Assembly (NCBI GenBank): GCA_011053085.1
Contig: DSBE01000409.1
Coordinates: 1-11,985, forward strand
Length of the DNA: 11,985 bases
Direction: 5' to 3'
From: Chloroflexota bacterium
GTDB lineage: Bacteria > Chloroflexota > Anaerolineae > Anaerolineales > Anaerolineaceae
Under the pieces are notes generated by a model, which was not told the origin of the DNA, made no database searches, and saw only the letters and a list, made by a program, of their open reading frames with translations. Positions 5,251-11,985 of the stretch are shown here, piece by piece. Each line of letters opens with the position of its first letter. Position 1 is the stretch's first letter. The translations under genes were made by a program, and so were the position numbers.

Positions 5251-8166
5251 ATGATCAAGCATTTCAAAAAACGAGTGAGACAGATGAAACACGGCGGTGT
5301 TCGGCAAAAAGCGCAAAGCCTGTTAGAATTTGCGCTGGTTTTGCCATTTCTGCTGCTGTTAATATTTGGGGTGATTGAGTTTGCCCGTTTGCTGCAAGCC
5401 TATCTGGCTATTGAAAATGGGGCTCGCTTTGGGGTACGTTACGCTATCACCGGTGATTATGACCCGGCTTTTTGTGCTTCTGCCGCTGCTGCGCTCGATC
5501 TGGAGGAGGAAGACCTGGCAGATGGGGTGATTGACTGCCGCGTCCCGGAGACCTATGATGATCACGAAGAAATGACCAATGCGCTGATCGACTGGGCGCG
5601 CCTTCCTTCCATTCGGCAGGCATCCTTGCAAGGCGCGATCGGTATTTCTTTCGACCCTGATCCCACTGTCACTGGCGATTATGAAACTTTCCTTGCCAAT
5701 CCGCAAGACCCGCTGTCGCACGAAAACCGCGGCAACCCGGGCGCCAAACGCTATCTGGGCATGAACATCTGCTCGAACCGCTATAACCCTGAAACTGACA
5801 CGGCCTACCGCCTTGATCCCAACCCCTTCTACTATCCTGGCCATGAGGGAGAGCAAAATTACCTTTATCCCATTTACTGCCAGGCCTACAGCCCCACCTT
5901 CGGGACTGTGTCCTATTTCACCGATGATGCCGGCGCACCTGGCAATCGTGTGCAGATCCGGTTGACGCTACGACACGAATTGATCACTCCCATCATCAAT
6001 ACCTGGTGGCCGACGATCAAGATCGAAGCCGCTCGAGAAGGTATTGTGGAGCGTTTCCGCACTTCACGTGTGTCTGGCCTTACCAACCCGCTGACTCTGG
6101 CGCCCACCTGGACGCCCATCCCGCCAACGGGCACTGTCACGCCCACCATCACGTTGACCCCCACTGCAGATCCCTGTACCGGTGGCAGCCAGATCCTGCG
6201 TGAGGTGTGGACGGACATCAGCGGCGGCAGTGTGAATGATTTGCGCAATGCCGACCGCTTCCCGGATGAACCCGACCAGGTTGGCTATCTGGGTAGTTAT
6301 GAAGCGCCAACCAATGTGGGTGACTATTATGGGCAGCGCGTCCATGGTTATGTGTGCGCACCTTACACCGGCCAATATACCTTCCACCTTGCTTCTGATG
6401 ACGGTGGAGAGCTGTGGCTCAGTGTGGATGAAAACCCGAACAACGCGGTACAGATCGCCTCTGTGCCGGGCTGGACCACCTCGCGCCAGTGGGACAAATA
6501 TTCTGAGCAGCAGTCAATCCCGCTTAACTTGATCGGTGGACGCTGGTACTACATCAGTGCACTGATGAAAGAACATGCCGGCGGTGATAACCTGGCAGTG
6601 GGCTGGACGGGACCTGAAGCGATGGGACTGGGCGGCATCACTGTCATTCAGGGTCAATACCTGCGCCCGGCGGCACAATCAACCGTGCCAACCCGCACGC
6701 TGACCCCCAGCACAACCCCCACCCCCACGCCGACGCTGACACCCACGCCTGAATTCTTTGATTGCAACGGCACTGGAGCATTGAACGAAATCTGGTGGAA
6801 CATCAATGGCAGTTATGTTTCTAGCCTGACCTCCAATGCGCGCTACCCGCTCTATCCAGATGTGCAGCAGATCATCACAGACCTTGACCATGGCCGCAAT
6901 ATTGCCAACAACTACGGTCAACGCACACGCGCCTACTACTGCGCGCCCTATACCGGAGAATACCACTTCTGGATTTCCAGTGATGACCGCAGTGAGTTGT
7001 GGATGAACACCAGCGGCACTGACCCGCTGATGCGCACGCGCATTGCCTACTTCAATAGCTGGACCTACCCGGACACCTGGAATGCGAGGGCTGAACAACG
7101 CTCAGCGGTTATTAATTTGCAAGCCGGGCAGCTGTATTATCTGGAAGCGCTGCACAAAGAGGGCAGCGGCAGTGACCATTTGCAGGTGGGGGTTTCCTAC
7201 TTCGGATCCGATGACCCCAATGACGTGGTCATTATCGACCAGGAGTGGCTGTTCCCGGTTGATCCAGGCCCGCCACCGGTAGATCCCCAAACCTGTCCCA
7301 ACACCAGTTCGCTGCTGCGTGAATACTGGTTGAACATCGGTAGCGGCAGGAATGTATCAGACCTGACTTCCAATCCATTGTATCCAAACAGCCCCAGTGG
7401 TTTTGACTACGTCTATTCGGCGGCTGTGCCCATCAACTGGGCCAACAATTATGGCAACCGTGTGCGCGGCTGGCTATGTCCGCCCTATGATGGCGAATAT
7501 ACCTTCTTTATCGCCTCCAATGACCAGGGTATGCTGTATCTGAGCACAGATGACACACCGGGCAATGCCAATTTGATCGCCTGGACACCCAACAACTCGA
7601 CCACCGGCCTTACTGAGTGGTTCCGGTATGCCTCTCAGCGGTCTGTCACCATCACCTTGCAAGGCGGTGAAGAATATTATATTGAATTCCTGCACAAGGA
7701 ACGGTCTGGCAGCGATCACTGTAATATCGGTTGGTCGGGTCCTTACATGGATACTATCTCGATTATTAACGGCCAGTATCTGATCCCGATGACGCCGCAG
7801 CCTACCCCCACGCCGACCGTCACACCAACACCGACCGTCACGCGCACGGCGACCAGAACCTTGCCACCGACTCAGACACTGACGCCATCACGCACTCCGA
7901 CGCCTTCGCGCACGCCGACGCGCACATTGACACCCACGCGCACGCTGACACCCACGCGAACCTTGACGCCGACGCGCACGTTGACGCCATCGCGCACACC
8001 GACACGCACCAGCACACTGACACCGTCACGCACGCCGACGCGCACCAACACGCCGCCAAGAACGCCAACCTTCACACCGACGATGACGCGCACGCCGTCA
8101 CGTACACCGACGCCCAGCATCACACCGACGCCGACTGAGTCGCCGACACCGCCAATTATTGGGTGA
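5251..8166 (+). CDS. TadE-like protein with three PA14 domains and an Arg/Thr/Pro repeat tail
   Basis: A 971-residue surface protein. The N-terminus is TadE-like: basic residues 1-21, then QSLLEFALVLPFLLLLIFGV, a helix at about 27-50 and a pseudopilin-like region to about 290. A Thr-Pro linker follows, then three PA14 modules at roughly 315-473, 511-670 and 688-847. Each has the PA14 core: RE(V/Y)W or NEIW at the front, (C)APY.G.Y.F, a (S)DD or ND pair, LxLS, and GxYY.......KE..G.D. A second Thr-Pro linker (about 474-500) separates modules 1 and 2. Residues 848-971 are almost wholly Thr/Pro/Ser/Arg. PA14 is a beta-barrel found in glycosidases, toxins and adhesins, often binding carbohydrate. 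No C-terminal membrane segment, LPXTG or PEP-CTERM signal is present, so the N-terminal helix is the only visible anchor. The 33-base gap to the VWA gene and the TGATG junction with the next gene place it mid-operon. Role as adhesin is inferred. Confidence 0.9.
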   Translation: MIKHFKKRVRQMKHGGVRQKAQSLLEFALVLPFLLLLIFGVIEFARLLQAYLAIENGARFGVRYAITGDYDPAFCASAAAALDLEEEDLADGVIDCRVPETYDDHEEMTNALIDWARLPSIRQASLQGAIGISFDPDPTVTGDYETFLANPQDPLSHENRGNPGAKRYLGMNICSNRYNPETDTAYRLDPNPFYYPGHEGEQNYLYPIYCQAYSPTFGTVSYFTDDAGAPGNRVQIRLTLRHELITPIINTWWPTIKIEAAREGIVERFRTSRVSGLTNPLTLAPTWTPIPPTGTVTPTITLTPTADPCTGGSQILREVWTDISGGSVNDLRNADRFPDEPDQVGYLGSYEAPTNVGDYYGQRVHGYVCAPYTGQYTFHLASDDGGELWLSVDENPNNAVQIASVPGWTTSRQWDKYSEQQSIPLNLIGGRWYYISALMKEHAGGDNLAVGWTGPEAMGLGGITVIQGQYLRPAAQSTVPTRTLTPSTTPTPTPTLTPTPEFFDCNGTGALNEIWWNINGSYVSSLTSNARYPLYPDVQQIITDLDHGRNIANNYGQRTRAYYCAPYTGEYHFWISSDDRSELWMNTSGTDPLMRTRIAYFNSWTYPDTWNARAEQRSAVINLQAGQLYYLEALHKEGSGSDHLQVGVSYFGSDDPNDVVIIDQEWLFPVDPGPPPVDPQTCPNTSSLLREYWLNIGSGRNVSDLTSNPLYPNSPSGFDYVYSAAVPINWANNYGNRVRGWLCPPYDGEYTFFIASNDQGMLYLSTDDTPGNANLIAWTPNNSTTGLTEWFRYASQRSVTITLQGGEEYYIEFLHKERSGSDHCNIGWSGPYMDTISIINGQYLIPMTPQPTPTPTVTPTPTVTRTATRTLPPTQTLTPSRTPTPSRTPTRTLTPTRTLTPTRTLTPTRTLTPSRTPTRTSTLTPSRTPTRTNTPPRTPTFTPTMTRTPSRTPTPSITPTPTESPTPPIIG
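7801..8151 (+). repeat. Degenerate Thr/Pro/Arg-coding tandem repeat
   Basis: This stretch encodes the C-terminal tail of the PA14 protein and is built from short units of the type ACGCCGACGCGCAC. The cleanest block, 7918-7989, is four consecutive 18-base units each encoding TRTLTP. The units differ at synonymous sites (ACA/ACG, CCC/CCG/CCA, TTG/CTG, CGC/CGA), so the peptide is conserved better than the DNA. It is coding, in frame, without spacers; it is not a CRISPR array. Confidence 0.85.
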
Positions 8167-8450
8167 TGGCACGGACAAAAAACAGGAGGAACAACAAGGG
8201 TTCTCTTCACCAGAATGATGGAGAGAACCCTTCTCCATCCTGCCACCAACAAACCCGCTGGTGGGAGTGGGTTATTACTGGTTTGATCGGGTTGATAGTC
8301 TTCTGGTTGGTATTGTTGCTCTTGTTTTACGGTGGTGGCGGGCTGGTGATGGGCCGCATCTGTTTGCTACTGGGGCTGGCTCTGTTCCTGTTCGCCGCCA
8401 GCGTAGCGGGGATAGTTGTCGCGCTGCGCAAGATGCGCCGACGTCGCTGA
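8166..8450 (+). CDS. Small two-helix membrane protein, function unknown
   Basis: A 94-residue protein with a polar, basic N-terminus (about 30 residues), two hydrophobic segments (about 34-54 and 61-84) and a strongly basic end (RKMRRRR). No family recognised. Start ATG 8166 overlaps the PA14 stop by one base (TGATG), a usual sign of translational coupling; GTG 8163 is an alternative adding one residue. No good Shine-Dalgarno precedes it, which fits coupling. Its last 84 bases overlap the 3' end of the convergent histidine kinase gene. By position it may help anchor or assemble the TadE/VWA/PA14 proteins, but nothing in the sequence demonstrates this. That the hydrophobic pattern is continuous and well formed argues it is real. 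Confidence 0.6.
   Translation: MARTKNRRNNKGSLHQNDGENPSPSCHQQTRWWEWVITGLIGLIVFWLVLLLLFYGGGGLVMGRICLLLGLALFLFAASVAGIVVALRKMRRRR
8196..8232. repeat. Perfect 11-bp inverted repeat (possible leftward terminator)
   Basis: AAGGGTTCTCT at 8196-8206 pairs exactly with AGAGAACCCTT at 8222-8232 around a 15-base loop. It lies inside the 5' part of the small membrane-protein gene and about 135 bases beyond the stop of the histidine kinase read leftward. On the - strand a run of six T follows after an 11-base gap, so it may act as an imperfect terminator for the kinase transcript. No T-run follows on the + strand. Confidence 0.4.
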
Positions 8451-11411
8451 ACGGTTGAGGGGGATCACCACCCTCACAATGGTGCCTTTGCCCTGTTTGG
8501 AAAGCACCTCGAATTCACCACCCAATTGATGGGTTTGTTCGCGCATGCTGCGCATGCCAAAACCTTCGCTGTGGCTGCCAGCTGTAAAATCGATGCCCTG
8601 GCCGTTGTCTTCAATATCGAGGTGCACGTGGGTGCCGCTGGTGTCAATGCGCACTTCGACCTCGTCTGCATTGGCGTGTTTGATGACGTTGTTCAATGCC
8701 TCGATGGAGATACGGAAGAGGGCGTCTGCGATGGGGGCTGGCAGCTGGATGTTGGGATCACAGCGCAGGCCGGTTTTCATTTCAGCACGCTGCTCGACGG
8801 TTTCCAACCGGGAGGTCAGGGCGTAGAACAATCCCTCTTCTTCCACGGCGGAAGGCCTCAGCTCAAAGATTAAGTTGCGGGTTTCTTTGATAGCCTGGTT
8901 TAGAATGACAGGCATCTCATCCAGGCTTTTCTGCAAATTGGTGGGAATTTCAACTTCAGGGAATAACTTCAGCACCACATGCAGGTGTAAATTTAGACTG
9001 TACAGAAGCTGCGTGACAGAATCATGCAGTTCGCGCGCCAGGCGGGTGCGTTCCTGTGCCACAGCGCCCGCCTCCGCTTGCTGACGCAGGCGGATGATTT
9101 CAATAGCGTCTCTGATCAATTCGGCGACGGTGGTCAGCAGGTCTTTTTCTTCTGAAGAGTAGGCAAAGGGCTGGTCACTGATGATGACCAATACCCCCAA
9201 CAGTTCTTCTCCTCGCTGCATGGGCATGGCAACAAAGTGGCGCAAATTGGCCTGGCGGATGCACTCAGGTGCGTGCTGCCGCGAAAGCAGGTCTTTCACT
9301 TCCACCACCTGCGGGTTGCGGAATATCCAATCGCGCCATGGAATCTGGCTGTTAAATTCCAGGTTATTGAGGGCTGCCTGCACCTGGGGGTCAATACCTT
9401 GCATGGCGGTTGGCGTCAATGCTTTGGGTTGGTCTTTGCTCTCTGTGACCATGTAGATGGCGCCAGCCTTGGCCTCCATCCCTTTAACAATCACTTGCAG
9501 TGACTGGGTCAGCATTGCTTCGGTTTCAAGATATTGCGCAGCGATGCGGCGGATATTGTACATCAATTCCAGCGAACTGGTGCGTTGAGCAACGCGCTGT
9601 TCCAATGTTTCCGTAATTTGTGCGCGCTGGAGGGAGATTCCCGCGATTTCAGCGATGGTGGACAGCAATTCTTTTTCTGGGTCAAGCAGCTGCTCGCGGT
9701 TGTCATTAAAGGCAATGTGCATCAAGCCAAGTATCTGGTCACTGGCTTTGATCGGGATAGCGACACTCCAGCGTGAATGTTGCAGCACCTCACGTAGCAC
9801 AGGGTTCGGGGACTGTATAGCGGACAGCTCGCGGTAGGTCATGAGCGTCATCTGGCGGTTTTGCATGATGTCCCAATAGACATCGTCTGCGTTTTCCGGG
9901 ATCTCTTCTGCGTGCAGGCGGAAATCGAAAGCATGATTCCAGACCACTTTCAGGTGTTCCTGTTTGACCAGCAGCAGAAAGATGCCGGAAGCACCCATCA
10001 CATCCACGATATGGTTGATGAGGATTTCCAATATGTCAAAGGTGGTTGCAGCACGGCGCATAGCGCGTGAAATACTAACCAGTGTTTCTAATTGCTGCAT
10101 ACGGTTGCGTTCTTCTTCACGCGATCTGATTTTCAACAGGGCGGCCGCTATCTGGTGGGAGAGAATATCGAGCATACGTTCATCATTGTCGCTGATGCCC
10201 TCATCCGCAGCGCTTTCTACGTTCAGCACCCCCAGCAACCGCCCGTCGGTTTTCAACGGGATTGCCAGTTGCACCTTGGTGTCATCATAGAAGGGCTGCG
10301 GGGAGGTTTCCTGCCCTGCCGTATAGATTTGTTTGCGTTCAAATCCGTCTTGCGTCACCTTGCTGACCAGGTTTTCGGGCGCGGGTGGTGGCAGCTGCTG
10401 GTTGGTGTCATATAAGTTCGTGTCCTGGCCCTGTATGAAGAGGTCGATGTGGGAAAAAGGGAACAGGTCTGACAGCCAGATACGCACCTGGTGCAGGAAA
10501 GCGGCTTCATTTTCGCTTTCGGCGCTGGCGGCCGCCATAGTGTTGATGGTTTGCAGCACCTGCATCTGATGATAGATCTGCTGCTGGTTGATCATGCGTT
10601 CGGTGATCTCGTGAAATGAGGTGACCACGCCATGCGGCTGTTTTTCACCAGGATAGAACAGGGGTTGTGAATTGACTGAGAGCCAGATGCGTTTGCCGTC
10701 ACGGTGCTGGACTTGCAAGATAAAATTGTATAGTGGCTGTCCATGCGTGAGGGCAATGCACGAAGGGAATTCTTCATACGGCATCAGGCTGCCGTCTTCG
10801 CGGTAAATGGCAAGGTTGTCCATCGGGCGCTTGCCACGCATTTCATCAAAGCGCAGGCCGAGAATTTCCTGTGCGCGCGGGTTGCCGGTTTGAATGCGGT
10901 CGTCTGCGTCAGCCACCACCACGCCCTCTGCCAGTGCCATCACCACGGATTGATAGCGCTCTTCACTCTCCTGCAGGGCGCGTTCAGACTTTTTACGGTG
11001 ACTGACGTCCATGACCATACCCTGCACAATGAATTTCTGGTGTTCATCCTTGAGCAGGATCAGGTTCATGGAAACCCATAACAGCGACCTGTCATAGCGG
11101 TGGAGGCGCACATCGACATTTTCCAGCCGGTCTGATTGCTGCAAGGTCAGCATGATCTGGGGCAGGATGTCTGCATGGTGATAATAGAGCTGGTTGATGT
11201 TGGCAGCCAGCAGGCTGTCTTCATCAGGATATCCCAATAGATCAACCAGGTACTGGTTGGCACGCAGCAGATTTCCGTCGAGGGTGCATTCAAAAACGCC
11301 GATGGGCAGGCGGTCGATCAATTCGCGGGTGCGTTTTTCGCTTGCCTGCACGGACTGCAGGTGCTGTTGCAATTTGGCGATCTGATCGTGTGATTGTTTG
11401 AGGGCGGGCAT
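8367..11411 (-). CDS. Multi-PAS/GAF cytoplasmic sensor histidine kinase (NarL/DegS type)
   Basis: A protein of about 1014 residues. Domains in order, approximate: PAS 30-138, PAS 150-272, GAF 283-429, GAF 438-598, GAF 612-775, a HisKA_3 dimerisation/phosphoacceptor helix from about 788, and a HATPase_c domain 893-986. The phosphoacceptor is His796 in RLARELHDSVTQLL. The ATP site shows the N box NNVIKHA (Asn907-908), G1 DNGQGID (935-941) and G2 GFGMRSMRE (from 950). This class autophosphorylates and passes phosphate to LuxR-type response regulators; none is in the window. No membrane helices or signal peptide, so it senses an internal or diffusible signal through its five sensor domains. The catalytic domain ends at about VRVVIPLN; the last 28 residues are a polar extension overlapping the small membrane-protein gene. 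I prefer ATG 11411, with AAGGA nearby. ATG 11432, seven residues longer, is also possible. It follows the TPR gene by about 60 bases and may share its transcript. Confidence 0.92.
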   Translation of the reverse strand: MPALKQSHDQIAKLQQHLQSVQASEKRTRELIDRLPIGVFECTLDGNLLRANQYLVDLLGYPDEDSLLAANINQLYYHHADILPQIMLTLQQSDRLENVDVRLHRYDRSLLWVSMNLILLKDEHQKFIVQGMVMDVSHRKKSERALQESEERYQSVVMALAEGVVVADADDRIQTGNPRAQEILGLRFDEMRGKRPMDNLAIYREDGSLMPYEEFPSCIALTHGQPLYNFILQVQHRDGKRIWLSVNSQPLFYPGEKQPHGVVTSFHEITERMINQQQIYHQMQVLQTINTMAAASAESENEAAFLHQVRIWLSDLFPFSHIDLFIQGQDTNLYDTNQQLPPPAPENLVSKVTQDGFERKQIYTAGQETSPQPFYDDTKVQLAIPLKTDGRLLGVLNVESAADEGISDNDERMLDILSHQIAAALLKIRSREEERNRMQQLETLVSISRAMRRAATTFDILEILINHIVDVMGASGIFLLLVKQEHLKVVWNHAFDFRLHAEEIPENADDVYWDIMQNRQMTLMTYRELSAIQSPNPVLREVLQHSRWSVAIPIKASDQILGLMHIAFNDNREQLLDPEKELLSTIAEIAGISLQRAQITETLEQRVAQRTSSLELMYNIRRIAAQYLETEAMLTQSLQVIVKGMEAKAGAIYMVTESKDQPKALTPTAMQGIDPQVQAALNNLEFNSQIPWRDWIFRNPQVVEVKDLLSRQHAPECIRQANLRHFVAMPMQRGEELLGVLVIISDQPFAYSSEEKDLLTTVAELIRDAIEIIRLRQQAEAGAVAQERTRLARELHDSVTQLLYSLNLHLHVVLKLFPEVEIPTNLQKSLDEMPVILNQAIKETRNLIFELRPSAVEEEGLFYALTSRLETVEQRAEMKTGLRCDPNIQLPAPIADALFRISIEALNNVIKHANADEVEVRIDTSGTHVHLDIEDNGQGIDFTAGSHSEGFGMRSMREQTHQLGGEFEVLSKQGKGTIVRVVIPLNRSATSAHLAQRDNYPRYAGGEQEQSQPQ

Positions 11412-11420
11412 CGGGTATCT

Positions 11421-11425
11421 TCCTT
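11421..11425 (-). promoter_or_regulatory. Shine-Dalgarno supporting kinase start at 11411
   Basis: Read on the - strand this is AAGGA, 9 bases before ATG 11411. The rival ATG at 11432 has a shorter AGGT about 6 bases upstream. The choice changes only seven N-terminal residues outside any domain. Confidence 0.5.
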
Positions 11426-11471
11426 CGCTCATGATTGTACCTGATAGCGGGCAGTTTTACGATAGCGGCGT

Positions 11472-11985
11472 TCAGGCCGTCGCTTCATCCAGCGAAGACA
11501 GGTTGTGCTGTGCCTGCTCGCGCTGGGGTCGGTATTCATCAGAACAATGCGACAGGATGGCGCAGGCTTCCTGCAGGCATTGGCGCGCCTGTGCCAGTTC
11601 ACCCATCTCCGCGTAAATGACCCCCAAATTATTGAGCGCCAGGGCAACTTCGGGATGGCGGCTGCCAAAGACCTTGCGGTCAATGCGCAAAGCGCGCTGG
11701 CTTTGCTGCAGCGCTTCGGGCAGTTTGCCCTGCGCCTGTAAGATTTGCGCGTACAGGTAGGCGTCACGCCCGATATCGCTGTGGTCGCTGCCGTAGGTTT
11801 GTTCGCTGAGACCGATGGCCTGCTCGATGGCGGCCTGGGCGTGGGCAAGGTCGCCAGATTGCTGGTAAGCCAGAGCGAGGTTTTTCAACGCCAATGCCTG
11901 GTTGATGTGATGCTCGCTGGCGGGGCTGCCGTGCCACAGATCAGCCGCAGTGCGGAAGGCGTCAATGGCGGCAGCGGTGTTTTCC
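11472..11985 (-). CDS. TPR-repeat protein, C-terminal part (5' end outside window)
   Basis: The visible 170 residues are the end of a longer protein; the frame is open to the right edge, and the TTG at 11894 is only an internal codon. They form at least three tetratricopeptide repeats with a pitch of about 42 residues, the kinesin-light-chain type. Examples are NLALAYQQSGDLAHAQAAIE, then AQILQAQGKLPEALQQSQRA with VFGSRHPEVA, then NNLGVIYAEMGELAQARQCL. The protein ends shortly after the last repeat (SSLDEATA). Such repeats are protein-binding scaffolds and, in related bacteria, often form the C-terminus of large NB-ARC/AfsR-type regulators, but the upstream domains are not visible here. It lies about 40-60 bases upstream of the histidine kinase on the same strand, so the two are probably co-transcribed and may act in one signalling route. 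Confidence 0.88.
   Translation of the reverse strand, partial: ENTAAAIDAFRTAADLWHGSPASEHHINQALALKNLALAYQQSGDLAHAQAAIEQAIGLSEQTYGSDHSDIGRDAYLYAQILQAQGKLPEALQQSQRALRIDRKVFGSRHPEVALALNNLGVIYAEMGELAQARQCLQEACAILSHCSDEYRPQREQAQHNLSSLDEATA

Noticed and set aside
7801..8151. Possible CRISPR array from regularly spaced repeats
   Set aside because: Units are 6-18 bases, in frame, with no unique spacers of 30 or more bases and no cas genes; it is coding sequence.
8100..8166. C-terminal sorting signal (LPXTG or PEP-CTERM) on the PA14 protein
   Set aside because: The protein ends TPTESPTPPIIG with no hydrophobic helix or basic cluster after it.
7872..8252. Open frame on the - strand opposite the repeat tail, Val/Gly/Arg-rich
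   Set aside because: It is the antisense reading of the Thr/Pro/Arg repeats; the low-complexity Val-Gly pattern follows directly from the + strand codons.
1..11985. Mobile element or phage origin of the window
   Set aside because: No transposase, integrase, terminal repeats or phage genes were seen, and no tRNA or target-site duplication marks a boundary.

Overview
The window looks like a chromosomal segment of a Chloroflexota (Anaerolineae-like) bacterium. This is inferred, not proven. The grounds are a moderately GC-rich sequence, TadE/TadG-type surface proteins carrying long Thr-Pro linkers, a multi-PAS/GAF histidine kinase without membrane segments, and a TPR protein of the type common in that phylum. 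No rRNA, tRNA, transposase, CRISPR array or phage gene was seen.

Left side (1-2142): the 3' part of a GH42 beta-galactosidase on the + strand, cut by the window edge, faces a membrane protein of the DUF1295/isoprenylcysteine methyltransferase-like family on the - strand. A 14-bp perfect hairpin between them probably terminates both. A 374-bp AT-richer gap (2143-2516) follows. It holds the start region of the DUF1295 gene and a good sigma-70-like promoter pointing right.

Centre (2517-8450, + strand): a tight four-gene unit that is the main point of interest. It encodes (1) a short TadE-like pseudopilin; (2) a TadG-like anchor fused to a von Willebrand A domain with a Cys-rich insertion carrying calcium-loop-like motifs; (3) a 971-residue TadE-like protein extended by three PA14 domains and an Arg/Thr/Pro repeat tail; and (4) a small two-helix membrane protein. 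Genes 1/2 overlap by 71 bp, genes 2/3 are 33 bp apart behind a strong Shine-Dalgarno, and genes 3/4 overlap as TGATG, so co-expression is likely. All three large proteins share the layout of a basic N-terminus, one hydrophobic helix and an outside domain. Together they suggest a cell-surface adhesion or appendage complex, possibly carbohydrate-binding and calcium-dependent. No Tad ATPase, secretin, prepilin peptidase or major Flp pilin lies in the window, so the export and assembly route is not visible.

Right side (8367-11985, - strand): a large cytoplasmic NarL/DegS-type histidine kinase (PAS-PAS-GAF-GAF-GAF-HisKA_3-HATPase) follows the 3' end of a TPR-repeat gene that runs off the window. 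The two are probably co-transcribed. The kinase's C-terminal tail overlaps the end of the small membrane-protein gene tail-to-tail by 84 bp, with no obvious terminator between the converging units.
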